Shown piece by piece: positions 1-8,654 of a stretch of DNA of 64,000 nt. The stretch covers positions 70,183-134,182 of the forward strand of contig CAJTZJ010000004.1 in NCBI GenBank assembly GCA_910583925.1, read 5' to 3'. The DNA comes from an uncultured Eubacterium sp. (GTDB lineage Bacteria; Bacillota; Clostridia; Oscillospirales; Acutalibacteraceae). The notes under the pieces were generated by a model that did no database searches, was not told the DNA's origin, and was given only the letters and a program-made list of their open reading frames with translations. The translations under genes and the position numbers were made by a program. Each line of letters starts with the position of its first letter. The first letter of the stretch is position 1.

Positions 1-60
1 AGTTGATTTTATCAATTATTTAACTTAAAAAATATGATACACATATCCAGTCGTAAAAAG

Positions 61-96
61 CCCTCAGATATTGCATAAGCAAGCAATATCTGAGGG
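61..96 (-). terminator. Terminator of the guaA operon
   Basis: A perfect 14-bp inverted repeat (61-74 and 83-96) with an 8-nt loop lies 9 bases past the guaA stop. Read on the minus strand it is followed by CTTTTTACG, so it is a good intrinsic terminator. Positions 1-60 beyond it are AT-rich and show no recognisable feature. Confidence 0.9.
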
Positions 97-105
97 TTTG
101 TATCT

Positions 106-1632
106 TTATTCCCACTCAACTGTTCCCGGTGGTTTGGAGGTTATATCATAGACAACACGATTTACATGCTCTACTTCATTAGTTATACGGTTTGATACCT
201 TTGCAAGGATATCATAAGGAATTTTTGCCCAATCGGCTGTCATAAAATCATCTGTTGTAACCGCTCTGATTGCGATAAGATTATCATAGGTTCTATGATC
301 ACCCATTACACCTACGGTCTGAACGCCCGGAAGTACACAGAAGAACTGGGCAAGATTTTTTTCATAGCCGTTTTTAGACATTTCATCACGAAGAACCCAA
401 TCGGCTTCCTGAAGAACTTTAATCTTTTCAGCGGTTAATTCGCCGATAATTCTTACACCAAGACCCGGACCCGGGAATGGCTGACGCCAAACAAGCTCTT
501 TCGGAATGCCGAGCTTTTCGCCAACCTTGCGAACCTCATCCTTGAAAAGATCTGCGAGAGGCTCAATAACACCGAGAAATTCTACATCATCCGGAAGACT
601 TACTCTGTTATGATGCGTTTTTATAACATCGGCATCGCCCTTGCCGCTTTCGATACAATCAGGATAAATGGTGCCCTGTGCAAAATAGCCCTTATCCTCC
701 TGCTTTCTGATTTCATTCCAGAAAACATTAAAGAATTCAGTGCCGATAATCTTTCTTTTCTGCTCAGGATCGGTTACACCCTTAAGCTTTGCGAGGAATT
801 GCTCGCCGCAGTTTACGCGAACAAAATTCATATCAAAAAGAGAAGTAAAGGTATTCTCAACGAAATCTCCTTCATCCTTTCTCATTAATCCTTGATCAAC
901 GAAAACACAGGTAAGCTGCTTTCCGACCGCACGGGACAGCAGACCTGCTGCAACAGAGGAATCCACACCGCCCGAAAGACCGAGTATAACATTTTTATTG
1001 CCGATCTGCTCTCTCAAATTTTCAACAGTGCTTTCAATAAAATTATCCATCTGCCAATCGCCGCTGCAATGACAAACCTCATAAAGGAAATTGTGAAGAA
1101 CAGCATTTCCGTATTCACTGTGTGTAACCTCAGGGTGGAATTGAACTGCATAAATCCTTTTTTCGGTATTCTGCATTGCTGCACATGGACAGTCATCTGT
1201 TTTTCCGATAATTTCAAAGCCCTCAGGTGCTTTTGAAATTCTGTCTGTATGGCTCATCCACACAATGCTTTTCTCCGGAATATTCTTGAAAATTGCTGAA
1301 TTTTTAACAGTTATCTCAATTTTACCATATTCGCTTACAGGGGCTGTTTCAACCTCGCCTTCTGACATCCATGCAACAAGCTGGCAGCCATAGCAGATAC
1401 CTAAAATCGGAACACCGATATCAAGAATTTCCTTTGCATAATGCGGAGAACTCATTTCGAAAACAGAATTCGGTCCTCCGGTAAAAATAATTCCTTTATA
1501 ATTATTTTCTTTAATTGTTTCAAGCGGCACCGTGTAAGGCAGAATCTCGGCATAAACACCATGATCCCTTACACGCCTTGCAATCAGCTGATTATACTGA
1601 CCGCCAAAATCAAGCACAAGAATTTTTTCCAT
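106..1632 (-). CDS. guaA: GMP synthase (glutamine-hydrolysing)
   Basis: Cytosolic enzyme that aminates XMP to GMP using glutamine and ATP. At 508 residues it has the full family length. The N-terminal class I amidotransferase domain carries the nucleophile Cys in GICYGCQ (near residue 80) and the His-Glu pair in QFHPEVTHSE (near 170). The ATP pyrophosphatase domain follows with the PP-loop LSGGVDSS (near 220). The C-terminal dimerisation domain ends in SKPPGTVEWE, the usual GuaA ending. The ATG is preceded by AGGAGG at good spacing. It is the last gene of a minus-strand run beginning at 6916. No purine riboswitch is visible upstream, which is unusual because many clostridial guaA genes have one. 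Confidence 0.98.
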   Translation of the reverse strand: MEKILVLDFGGQYNQLIARRVRDHGVYAEILPYTVPLETIKENNYKGIIFTGGPNSVFEMSSPHYAKEILDIGVPILGICYGCQLVAWMSEGEVETAPVSEYGKIEITVKNSAIFKNIPEKSIVWMSHTDRISKAPEGFEIIGKTDDCPCAAMQNTEKRIYAVQFHPEVTHSEYGNAVLHNFLYEVCHCSGDWQMDNFIESTVENLREQIGNKNVILGLSGGVDSSVAAGLLSRAVGKQLTCVFVDQGLMRKDEGDFVENTFTSLFDMNFVRVNCGEQFLAKLKGVTDPEQKRKIIGTEFFNVFWNEIRKQEDKGYFAQGTIYPDCIESGKGDADVIKTHHNRVSLPDDVEFLGVIEPLADLFKDEVRKVGEKLGIPKELVWRQPFPGPGLGVRIIGELTAEKIKVLQEADWVLRDEMSKNGYEKNLAQFFCVLPGVQTVGVMGDHRTYDNLIAIRAVTTDDFMTADWAKIPYDILAKVSNRITNEVEHVNRVVYDITSKPPGTVEWE

Positions 1633-1665
1633 TTTTATCCTCCTGTATTTTAATCGTTTCGTTTA

Positions 1666-3210
1666 TTAATTTGCAGAACCGGTATTTATCTGCTTAATTA
1701 CTTCTTCCGTGTTTTTAATAAGCTTTTCAACATCAGCTTTTTTGCTTTCATCACATTTTAAAACAGAAATTGAAAATTTATTTTTATCATATTCATCATC
1801 ATTACAGAAAAACGGAACAGTATATCCAACCTCATTGAATTTGCTTTTCGTTGCGTATTCACCGTTGATCTTATAAGAAATATAGTCATAATTATTTCTC
1901 TTATATGCGGTAAAGGCTGTTTCAAAGCTTTCATTACCTGCCATTTCAATGATCGTACTTAAGCCTTTCCATGAAACATCGGGATTTTCGCCGAAGGAAT
2001 AAGTATTGAAGCAGATATTTGTTTTGCTGTCCTTTTTTTGAAGAATATAAAAAATATCGTTTTTATAACTGCTGAAATAGGTTGAGGTTGTTGCACCCTC
2101 ATAAATTTTCTTTGCAGTCTTGCCGTTCCAATTAAACACTTCCGTCAGATACTTGGGGGAAGCATCTGTATCATCATAATCCATTTTATTCCGGCTGATT
2201 AACATAAGTTCACTGTTTCCGTCACCATTAAAATCAACAAGCTTAACAACCGCAACGCCGTTTACAAACACACTGCTTCCTGCAGCTGAAATCTGTGCTT
2301 CACCGAATTTTTTTATTTTATCATCAATTATTTTTGAATATGCACCGGCTTTTTTCTGTTCTGCGGTTTTCGGAAGATTGTTGCCCGCCTCTTTTTCGCT
2401 GATAAACTGAATAAGATTGTCATGAACAGTATTAAGCTGATATTCGGCCTTTGCCGATGCCAATGCCGAAAACTGAATTGTTTCAAAATGAGCAGAATCA
2501 ATTTCATCATCAAAAAGATAATACGCTGTGCTCGGCTCAAAGGTGCATCTGCCGCTTTCCTTAAACTCACTGCCGTGAAGTGCAAGCAAAGACATATTTT
2601 CTGTGCCGTCTTGTTTATTTTCATTTTCTTCAGCGTCTTTCTTTTCTTCGCTTTCTTCAATCAGCTTTCCGATATAATACCTGCCGTCATTATGATAAAT
2701 CGTAAGCCAACTTCCAAGCTCGGGATAATCCTTTAGGATGTTTGCCTCATCCTGATAAAAGCTTACAAATTCATCACCTTTTTTACCCCAAACCTCAACA
2801 TAATACTTACCGCTTTTAAAATAAGCAATAAGGAATTCATCATTTCCGTTATTATCAAAATCAAGACGGCGTACAGATGAGATGCCAAGCATATGCCATG
2901 TATTTTCCATTTCGGGATTATCAAGTTCTTCAACCCTGCTGGTACCCGTTTCCGTAATCAGATTGGAGCAGACAGCAGCTGCGTTTTGGTTAAAATCATC
3001 ATTCTTGATATCCGTATCATAAACCTTAAGTGTAAAAACCGTAAGGAAAATAACGATTGCAGCAATGAAAAGAAGGAATGTAAATAAGCCGAAAAAGACT
3101 TTTTTCTTTTTGGATAAAGGCTTATCGGATGCTCCGCCAATAAAGTATTCTTTAAAAAATCTTAAAAGCTTATGAAGAAAGGTCTTTGCCGCTTTCCGCA
3201 TTCGTTTCAA
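1666..3210 (-). CDS. Membrane-anchored protein with FG-GAP-like calcium loops, function unknown
   Basis: A 514-residue protein of unknown function. A basic N-terminus precedes one strong membrane segment (about residues 38-61), so the rest is predicted to be extracellular. Two similar motifs, RRLDFDNNGNDEFL near residue 115 and VKLVDFNGDGNSEL near 320, resemble FG-GAP/VCBS or EF-hand-type calcium loops (D-x-N/D-x-D/N). This suggests a beta-propeller-like or ligand-sensing ectodomain. The start is uncertain: the first codon is TTG at 3210, with AAAAGGG upstream at usable spacing, while the ATG at 3201 has no better site. It sits between feoB (73 bp) and guaA (33 bp) on the same strand, so it is probably cotranscribed. 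No catalytic motif was recognised. Confidence 0.75.
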   Translation of the reverse strand: MKRMRKAAKTFLHKLLRFFKEYFIGGASDKPLSKKKKVFFGLFTFLLFIAAIVIFLTVFTLKVYDTDIKNDDFNQNAAAVCSNLITETGTSRVEELDNPEMENTWHMLGISSVRRLDFDNNGNDEFLIAYFKSGKYYVEVWGKKGDEFVSFYQDEANILKDYPELGSWLTIYHNDGRYYIGKLIEESEEKKDAEENENKQDGTENMSLLALHGSEFKESGRCTFEPSTAYYLFDDEIDSAHFETIQFSALASAKAEYQLNTVHDNLIQFISEKEAGNNLPKTAEQKKAGAYSKIIDDKIKKFGEAQISAAGSSVFVNGVAVVKLVDFNGDGNSELMLISRNKMDYDDTDASPKYLTEVFNWNGKTAKKIYEGATTSTYFSSYKNDIFYILQKKDSKTNICFNTYSFGENPDVSWKGLSTIIEMAGNESFETAFTAYKRNNYDYISYKINGEYATKSKFNEVGYTVPFFCNDDEYDKNKFSISVLKCDESKKADVEKLIKNTEEVIKQINTGSAN

Positions 3211-3283
3211 AAAGCCCTTTTGGGGAGCCTTTTCCTTTTTGTTGTTTTTCTTTTTCAGGCGAATTCACCTCATCTTTTCATTT

Positions 3284-5359
3284 TTATTTTGAAGCTTTAG
3301 CTTTATATGGCTTTCTGAAAAGCATAAATATAAATATTGTTATAATTATTAAAGCGGCAATTGTTCCCATTGTCATTCCGCCGCCAGTTATGAACAGAGC
3401 AATCTGATAGACGGCAAGCGAAGTGCAGTATGCAAAAATACATTGATAGGAAATTGCAAAAGCAGTCCATTTTACACTGTTCATTTCTCTTCTTATAGCG
3501 CTCATTGCAGCAACGCACGGTGCACAGAGAAGATTGAATATCAAAAAGGAATAACCGGAAAGAGCAGTAAATCCCTCTCCTATATTATCATAAAGAACAC
3601 CGAAAACGCCAACAATTTCTTCTTTTGCTGCAAGACCTAAAAGAGTTGCAACAGATGCCTGCCATGTTCCGAAGCCAAGAGGAATAAATATATCCCTGAT
3701 AAAGTTACCGATATAGGCAAGCACGGAATGATCCATATGCTGAACCATACCGAATTTTCCGCCGTAAAATCCGAAGGTTGAAAGGAACCAAACCCCGCAG
3801 GATGCAAGCAGAATGATTGTACCTGCTTTTTTGATGTAGCTCCATGTTCTGTCCCATGTTGCACGGGCAACGGATTTTAAGGTCGGCATATGATAGCTTG
3901 GAAGTTCCATAACAAACGGAGAAACTTCGCCGCTGAAAAGCTTTGTTTTTTTAAGAAGAATACCACTGCAGATTATTGACGCAATGCCGATAAAATATGC
4001 ACTCGGAGCAACCCACCAGGCTTTGCCGAAAAGGGCAGAAGCAATAAGAGCAATAACAGGCAGCTTTGCTCCGCACGGGATAAAGGTGGTTGTAATAATC
4101 GTCATACGGCGCTCGTTTACATTTTCGATAGTTCGGCTGCTCATAATACCCGGAACGCCGCAGCCCGTGCCTACAAGTATCGGAATAAAGCTTTTTCCCG
4201 AAAGACCGAATTTTCTGAAAAGCTTATCCATAATAAAGGCGATTCGGCTCATATATCCGCAATCCTCAAGAAAGGAAAGAAATATGAACAGCACGATAAT
4301 CTGCGGAACAAAGGTTAAAACTGCACCGACACCTGCTATAATACCATCTACAATAAGGCTTGTAAGCCAAGGGGCACAAGCCACCTTATTGAGAAAGCTT
4401 TCTGCGATAAACGGAATTCCGTTTTCTCCGAAAATATGAGCTTCAATAAGTTCCGCAAGTGAACCGCCAAGCGTTGACACGGAAAGGTAATAAACACCGA
4501 ACATAATCAAAGCGAAAATCGGAAGCGACAGATATTTATTAGTAACAATACTGTCTATCTTCTCCGAAACAGGCGTTTTGCCGCTTTTTGTTCTGCATTC
4601 ATCAATACAGGAGGTTATGTATTTATAACGCTGATCTGCGATAATGCTTTCACTGTCATCATCGTAATATTTTTCAACATCCTTTATAAGGGATTCAACA
4701 TCATTAAAATTTCCGAAATCTTCAACAACAAGCCGATCCCGTTCAAAAATCTTTGTTGCATAATAGCGCTTATGAAGCATATCCGTTCCATCAGGCAAAA
4801 GAGCTGAAATAAAATGAATTGCGGATTCAACTCTGTCATCAAAGCTATGATGAACAGGTGGAACACCTTTGTTGTTTCTGGCAAGCTCAACTGCCTTCTT
4901 GGCACATTTTTTAACACCTGTTCCCTTAAGGGCGGATATTTCAAAGCAGACACAGCCGAAATGCTCGCTTATTTCCTCAGAATTAATTACATCGCCGTTT
5001 TTGCGTACAATATCAATCATATTGATAGCCATAATCACGGGAATGCCGATTTCACAAAGCTGGGTTGTTAAATATAGATTTCTTTCAAGATTTGTACCGT
5101 CTATAATATTAAGAATAGCATCCGGTTCTTCGTTTACAAGATAATTTCTTGATACAATTTCTTCGGGAGTATAGGGGGAAAGGCTGTAAATTCCGGGAAG
5201 ATCGGCGATGACAACATCGCTTTCGCCCTTGAGCCTGCCTTCTTTAGCCTCAACGGTTACACCCGCCCAGTTTCCCACATATTGATTTGAGCCGGTTAAG
5301 GCATTAAAAAGCATGGTTTTTCCGCAATTCGGATTACCTGCAAGTGCAATTTTAACCAT
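3284..5359 (-). CDS. feoB: Ferrous iron transport protein B
   Basis: Inner-membrane Fe(II) importer of 691 residues with a cytosolic G domain. The G-protein motifs are clear: G1 GNPNCGKT at the N-terminus, G3 DLPGIYSL, and G4 NMID. They are followed by a helical spacer and a C-terminal membrane domain with the Gate-type repeats (CGYMSRIAFIMD, GTGCGVPGIMSSRTIE, IPCGAKLPVI). The ATG at 5359 is chosen over an upstream in-frame GTG at 5371 because GTGAGG lies 7 bases ahead of it. The start overlaps the stop of the upstream ATP-grasp gene by 8 bases, so the two are translationally coupled. No feoA or feoC lies nearby. Confidence 0.96.
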   Translation of the reverse strand: MVKIALAGNPNCGKTMLFNALTGSNQYVGNWAGVTVEAKEGRLKGESDVVIADLPGIYSLSPYTPEEIVSRNYLVNEEPDAILNIIDGTNLERNLYLTTQLCEIGIPVIMAINMIDIVRKNGDVINSEEISEHFGCVCFEISALKGTGVKKCAKKAVELARNNKGVPPVHHSFDDRVESAIHFISALLPDGTDMLHKRYYATKIFERDRLVVEDFGNFNDVESLIKDVEKYYDDDSESIIADQRYKYITSCIDECRTKSGKTPVSEKIDSIVTNKYLSLPIFALIMFGVYYLSVSTLGGSLAELIEAHIFGENGIPFIAESFLNKVACAPWLTSLIVDGIIAGVGAVLTFVPQIIVLFIFLSFLEDCGYMSRIAFIMDKLFRKFGLSGKSFIPILVGTGCGVPGIMSSRTIENVNERRMTIITTTFIPCGAKLPVIALIASALFGKAWWVAPSAYFIGIASIICSGILLKKTKLFSGEVSPFVMELPSYHMPTLKSVARATWDRTWSYIKKAGTIILLASCGVWFLSTFGFYGGKFGMVQHMDHSVLAYIGNFIRDIFIPLGFGTWQASVATLLGLAAKEEIVGVFGVLYDNIGEGFTALSGYSFLIFNLLCAPCVAAMSAIRREMNSVKWTAFAISYQCIFAYCTSLAVYQIALFITGGGMTMGTIAALIIITIFIFMLFRKPYKAKASK

Positions 5360-6089
5360 TTTTAACCTCACAAGATATATAGTTGCAGTATTCTTTAATT
5401 ATATCAATATCCGTCAGCGAATAAATCATTCTTGCACCAACGCTGTCCTCTATTTCATTAAACACTATTTTACCACTGTTAAAAACAAAATCAATACCTA
5501 TATAATCATATTTTATTAAATCAGATATATTATGGATAAGATTTTTCTCGTTTTGTGAAAGAATATAAGGCTTTGCTATCCCGCCAAGGCAGAAATTGGC
5601 ACGAAAATCCGATTTGCTTTCGCGAAGAATTGCCGCTTTGATTTCTCCGTTTATGAGCCAGACTCTTAAATCCTTTCCTAAATCAGATGCAGGCTTCTGA
5701 TAAACATAGCCTTTTTCAAAAAGCTCTTTTTTGTTTATCATAAAAACCTCTGTTCCGCCCTTACCGTGGGCAGATTTTTTTACAGCGGGAATATCGCCGT
5801 AATTTATCGGCATAATTTCAATGCCGTTTTTCTGCATAAATTCATAGCACGCCTGCTTATCGTTGGAAAGCTTTGTTAAAGAGGAAGGATTGAAAACCCT
5901 TACTCCTTTTTTTTCGAAGCTTTGGGCAATTTTATAATTATTCGTTCTGTTTATAACAAAATCAGCTTGGCAGGAAAAATTCAGTTCCTCCTGAAAAACA
6001 AGCTTTACATCAAGATATTTTATATATTTTTCAATGGAAAAAGCATTTCTTTCAGCTTCTTTTCTGCTGTAAACTAAAATCCCGCTCAT
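5352..6089 (-). CDS. RimK-like ATP-grasp ligase (second of a pair)
   Basis: A 245-residue ATP-grasp protein of the RimK/D-Ala-D-Ala ligase-like superfamily. These enzymes form amide bonds by way of an acyl-phosphate. Recognisable elements are the Lys/Gly-rich ATP loop KKSAHGKGGTEV (near residue 108), the strand-type YVYQKPASDLGKDLRVW, the DFRANFCLGG loop shared with its neighbour, and a C-terminal Mg-binding segment FNEIEDSVGARM. The substrate is unknown. It overlaps the upstream paralogue by ATGA (6086-6089) and feoB by 8 bases, so all three are probably made together. Alternatives are peptide glutamylation or synthesis of a small amino-acid conjugate. Confidence 0.8.
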   Translation of the reverse strand: MSGILVYSRKEAERNAFSIEKYIKYLDVKLVFQEELNFSCQADFVINRTNNYKIAQSFEKKGVRVFNPSSLTKLSNDKQACYEFMQKNGIEIMPINYGDIPAVKKSAHGKGGTEVFMINKKELFEKGYVYQKPASDLGKDLRVWLINGEIKAAILRESKSDFRANFCLGGIAKPYILSQNEKNLIHNISDLIKYDYIGIDFVFNSGKIVFNEIEDSVGARMIYSLTDIDIIKEYCNYISCEVKNG

Positions 6090-6916
6090 AAACTTTCCTT
6101 TAAAAGATTTTGTTTGATTTCATTAAAAATTAAGGCTGCAATGTCTATATCGGTGCATTTCATAATATTTATTATGTGGGCGTTGCTGTTAACCTCGCAT
6201 ACCAAATCTCCGTACAGAATATCTACCCCGCCGAAATGAAGCCCCAATTCTTCGCAGGCTTTTACGGCAAGTCTGATTTCATTTTCAGTCGGAACGCAAG
6301 GCTTCATTGTTCCGCCGTTTGTAATATTAGAACGGAAATCATTTTCGTTTGTTCTTTCCATTGCAGCAGCAACCTTTCCGCCGACAACCTCAAGCCGTTT
6401 GTCATAACCTATTGATGCTTTTATGAATTTCTGAAGAATAAACGGTTTTTCCGTTATATGCTCTAAAATTTCGTCTATACTGTTGCAAAGAAACACCTGC
6501 TCTCCGAAGGAACCGAAGCATTCCTTGAAAACAACAGGCAAGCCAAGTTTTTCAACAGCCATTTGGGCGAATTCGGAAAAGTCAGCCTTAAAATATGTTT
6601 TGGGTGCAATCATTGTTTCGGGCTGGGGAACTTTTCCGAGCAATTCGATATATGTTCTTGCCTTGTCATCACATTTTTCTATGGAAGAAGCGCTGTTAAA
6701 AACAGGAAGCCCTTCGTGTTCAAGCCTTCTTGCAAGGTTGATATCCTTATCCCAGAAAAGCACAAAATCGCAGTCTGCTTTCTGAACAGACAATTCAAGA
6801 TTTGTTTTAATCTTTAATTCAATTCCCTCTTTTTTTGCTGAGGAAACAAGAGCGCTGTGAAGCGTATTGTATTTTTCGGTGTTAAGAAAATGATTAACAG
6901 CAAGAATTCCCTTCAT
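6086..6916 (-). CDS. RimK-like ATP-grasp ligase (first of a pair)
   Basis: A 276-residue paralogue of the next gene downstream, with the same order of motifs. These are an ATP-binding loop around KECFGSFGEQVFL (near 132), a strand carrying FILQKFIKASIGYDKRLEV, the NDFRSNITNGGTMKP loop (near 190), and a C-terminal metal-binding stretch VDILYGDLVCEVNSNAHI, where Glu and Asn would hold Mg. The family forms amide or peptide bonds, but the acceptor and donor cannot be told from sequence. It is the first gene of a five-gene minus-strand run and is driven by a clear sigma-A-type promoter at 6950-6978. Confidence 0.82.
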   Translation of the reverse strand: MKGILAVNHFLNTEKYNTLHSALVSSAKKEGIELKIKTNLELSVQKADCDFVLFWDKDINLARRLEHEGLPVFNSASSIEKCDDKARTYIELLGKVPQPETMIAPKTYFKADFSEFAQMAVEKLGLPVVFKECFGSFGEQVFLCNSIDEILEHITEKPFILQKFIKASIGYDKRLEVVGGKVAAAMERTNENDFRSNITNGGTMKPCVPTENEIRLAVKACEELGLHFGGVDILYGDLVCEVNSNAHIINIMKCTDIDIAALIFNEIKQNLLKESL

Positions 6917-6949
6917 AAGCCTTTCCTTTCAATGAAAGAATTTTTAATA

Positions 6950-6978
6950 ATTGTAGCATTTATCCTTGCTTTTTTCAA
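6950..6978 (-). promoter_or_regulatory. Promoter of the ATP-grasp/feoB/guaA operon
   Basis: Minus-strand -35 TTGAAA (6978-6973) and -10 TACAAT (6955-6950) are separated by exactly 17 bp and lie about 35 bp ahead of the first start codon. Confidence 0.7.
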
Positions 6979-7058
6979 TCAGCCGTTATAAAATAAATAT
7001 ATTATTTTTAAAATAATAGTTCGTTCAGCAAAATATTCATTAATAGGGAGGAATTTTA

Positions 7059-8234
7059 ATGACAGAATACACGCTAAAATACGGCTGTAACCCCAACCAG
7101 AATCCTGCAAGAATTCATATGGACGGCAAAGAGCTTCCGTTTGAGATTTTAAACGGCAGTGCAGGATACATAAATCTTCTTGATGCGTTCAATTCATGGC
7201 AGCTTGTTAAAGAGCTGAAAAAGGCAACAGGTCTTCCGAGTGCAGCTTCCTTTAAGCATGTTTCTCCGGCAGGTGCTGCGGTTGCAAAGCCGCTTTCGGA
7301 AAACGAAAGAAAAGCATGCTTCGTTCCGGATGGCTTAGAGCTTTCTCCGATTGCGCAGGCTTATGTAAGAGCAAGAGGCTGTGACAGAGTTTCCTCGTTC
7401 GGTGATTTTGCTGCGCTTTCAGATGAATGTGATGCTTCAGTTGCGCAGTTCCTTGTAAAAGAGGTATCAGACGGTATCATTGCTCCGTCCTATACCGATG
7501 AGGCTCTTGAAATTCTTAAAAGCAAGCGCCGCGGCGGTTATCTTGTTATTAAAATTGATCCTGATTTTGTTCCTGAAGAAACTGAAACAAAACAGGTTTT
7601 CGGCATTAAGTTTGAACAGAAAAGAAATGATGCTGAAATGAATATGAGCTTGTTTGATAATATGCCTACAGCCGTTAAGGAAATTCCTGAAATTGCTAAA
7701 ATTGATCTGCTTATTTCCATGATTACGCTTAAATATACCCAGTCCAACTCCGTTTGCTATGCAATGGGCGGTCAGACAATCGGTGTAGGCGCAGGTCAGC
7801 AGTCAAGAATTCACTGTACCCGCCTTGCAGGAAATAAGGCAGACAATTGGTGGCTTCGTCAGAACGAAAAGGTGCTTAATCTTCCGTTTATTGACGGAAT
7901 CCGCAAATGTGATGCAGACAATGCAATAGATCTTTACATCAGTGATGATTACGAGGAATTATTTGAAAACGATACATGGAAAAGATTTTTCACTGAAAAG
8001 CCTGCTCCCTTTACAAAAGAGGAAAAAACAGAATGGCATAAAAAGATGGATTTGGTTGCTCTCGGTTCGGATGCATTCTTCCCGTTTGAGGATAATATCG
8101 AAAGAGCCGTTAAATCAGGTGTTAAATATATTGCGCAGCCTGGCGGCTCTGTAAGAGATAATAATGTTGTTGAATGCTGCGATAGCTTTGGAATTGCAAT
8201 GACCATGACAGGAATTCGCCTTTTCCATCATTAA
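7059..8234 (+). CDS. AICAR formyltransferase, single-domain PurH type
   Basis: Catalyses formyl transfer from 10-formyl-THF to AICAR, the penultimate step of IMP synthesis. The 391-residue length matches the stand-alone AICAR transformylase family rather than the about 510-residue bifunctional PurH. The N-terminal IMP cyclohydrolase (MGS-like) domain is absent, so a separate cyclohydrolase must exist elsewhere. The conserved Lys-His of the active site is seen in SFKHVSPAGAAV (near residue 68), and the C-terminal AQPGGSVRDNNVV segment is typical. The ATG follows a GGGAGG site at 7 bases. It diverges from the operon that ends with guaA, so purine genes lie on both sides of the 6917-7058 gap. 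Confidence 0.9.
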   Translation: MTEYTLKYGCNPNQNPARIHMDGKELPFEILNGSAGYINLLDAFNSWQLVKELKKATGLPSAASFKHVSPAGAAVAKPLSENERKACFVPDGLELSPIAQAYVRARGCDRVSSFGDFAALSDECDASVAQFLVKEVSDGIIAPSYTDEALEILKSKRRGGYLVIKIDPDFVPEETETKQVFGIKFEQKRNDAEMNMSLFDNMPTAVKEIPEIAKIDLLISMITLKYTQSNSVCYAMGGQTIGVGAGQQSRIHCTRLAGNKADNWWLRQNEKVLNLPFIDGIRKCDADNAIDLYISDDYEELFENDTWKRFFTEKPAPFTKEEKTEWHKKMDLVALGSDAFFPFEDNIERAVKSGVKYIAQPGGSVRDNNVVECCDSFGIAMTMTGIRLFHH

Positions 8235-8316
8235 TATATACTGATTAATCGCATGTCCTAATAATCGTTATGCTGCCTTTTGTTAACAAGAAAAACGAAA
8301 AGCTTTAAGGAATTAT

Positions 8317-8363
8317 AAAAGAACTGATGTTTGCAAAAAATATTGCACAATATCAGTTCTTTT
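8317..8363 (+). terminator. Terminator after the AICAR formyltransferase gene
   Basis: A 12-bp inverted repeat (AAAAGAACTGAT at 8317-8328 with its complement at 8352-8363), plus an inner TGCAA/TTGCA pairing, is followed by TTTTGTTTTG. It is correctly placed about 80 bp after the stop codon. Confidence 0.85.
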
Positions 8364-8474
8364 TGTTTTGAAAAATTTTACAAATTTTATTACCGTTTGT
8401 ATATTTACAACCGTAATTTTAAAGAGTATAATTATATCAGATTAACACGAAATAACTCAATCGGAGATGATATT

Positions 8475-8654
8475 TTGGAGAATTTATGCGAAAAATGCTG
8501 GTACAATGCATTTGATGAGGACTCCGAAGAATACTTTTGCGATTTGCAGCTGGATGAAGACGAATATGTAAGATTGATTCAGGAAAAAAACAAAAGCTGC
8601 AAATACTTTCGCCCTGACAACGGCGAATATGAAATCGTTAGGAGGCAGAATTAA
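8475..8654 (+). CDS. Small Cys-containing acidic protein (DUF6472-like)
   Basis: A 59-residue cytosolic protein starting from TTG at 8475, with GGAG 8 bases upstream. A longer in-frame reading from 8331 would run through the preceding terminator and is rejected. The sequence has C-x2-C (NLCEKCWYN), a third Cys in YFCDLQLDEDEY and a fourth in KSCKYF, so a small metal-binding fold is plausible. The family label (DUF6472-like) is from memory of clostridial proteins with this layout. Its stop overlaps the start of the next gene by one base (TAATG), which suggests translational coupling with the polysaccharide deacetylase. Confidence 0.7.
   Translation: MENLCEKCWYNAFDEDSEEYFCDLQLDEDEYVRLIQEKNKSCKYFRPDNGEYEIVRRQN

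Noticed and set aside
3170..3268. GTG-started 32-codon frame between feoB and the anchored protein
   Set aside because: The AGG overlaps the start too closely to act as a ribosome binding site, and the frame overlaps the better-supported membrane protein start. A frameshift joining the two was considered but nothing supports it.
3984..4439. 151-codon frame antisense to feoB
   Set aside because: Fully overlapped by the conserved FeoB membrane domain, no ribosome binding site, and no protein-like composition.
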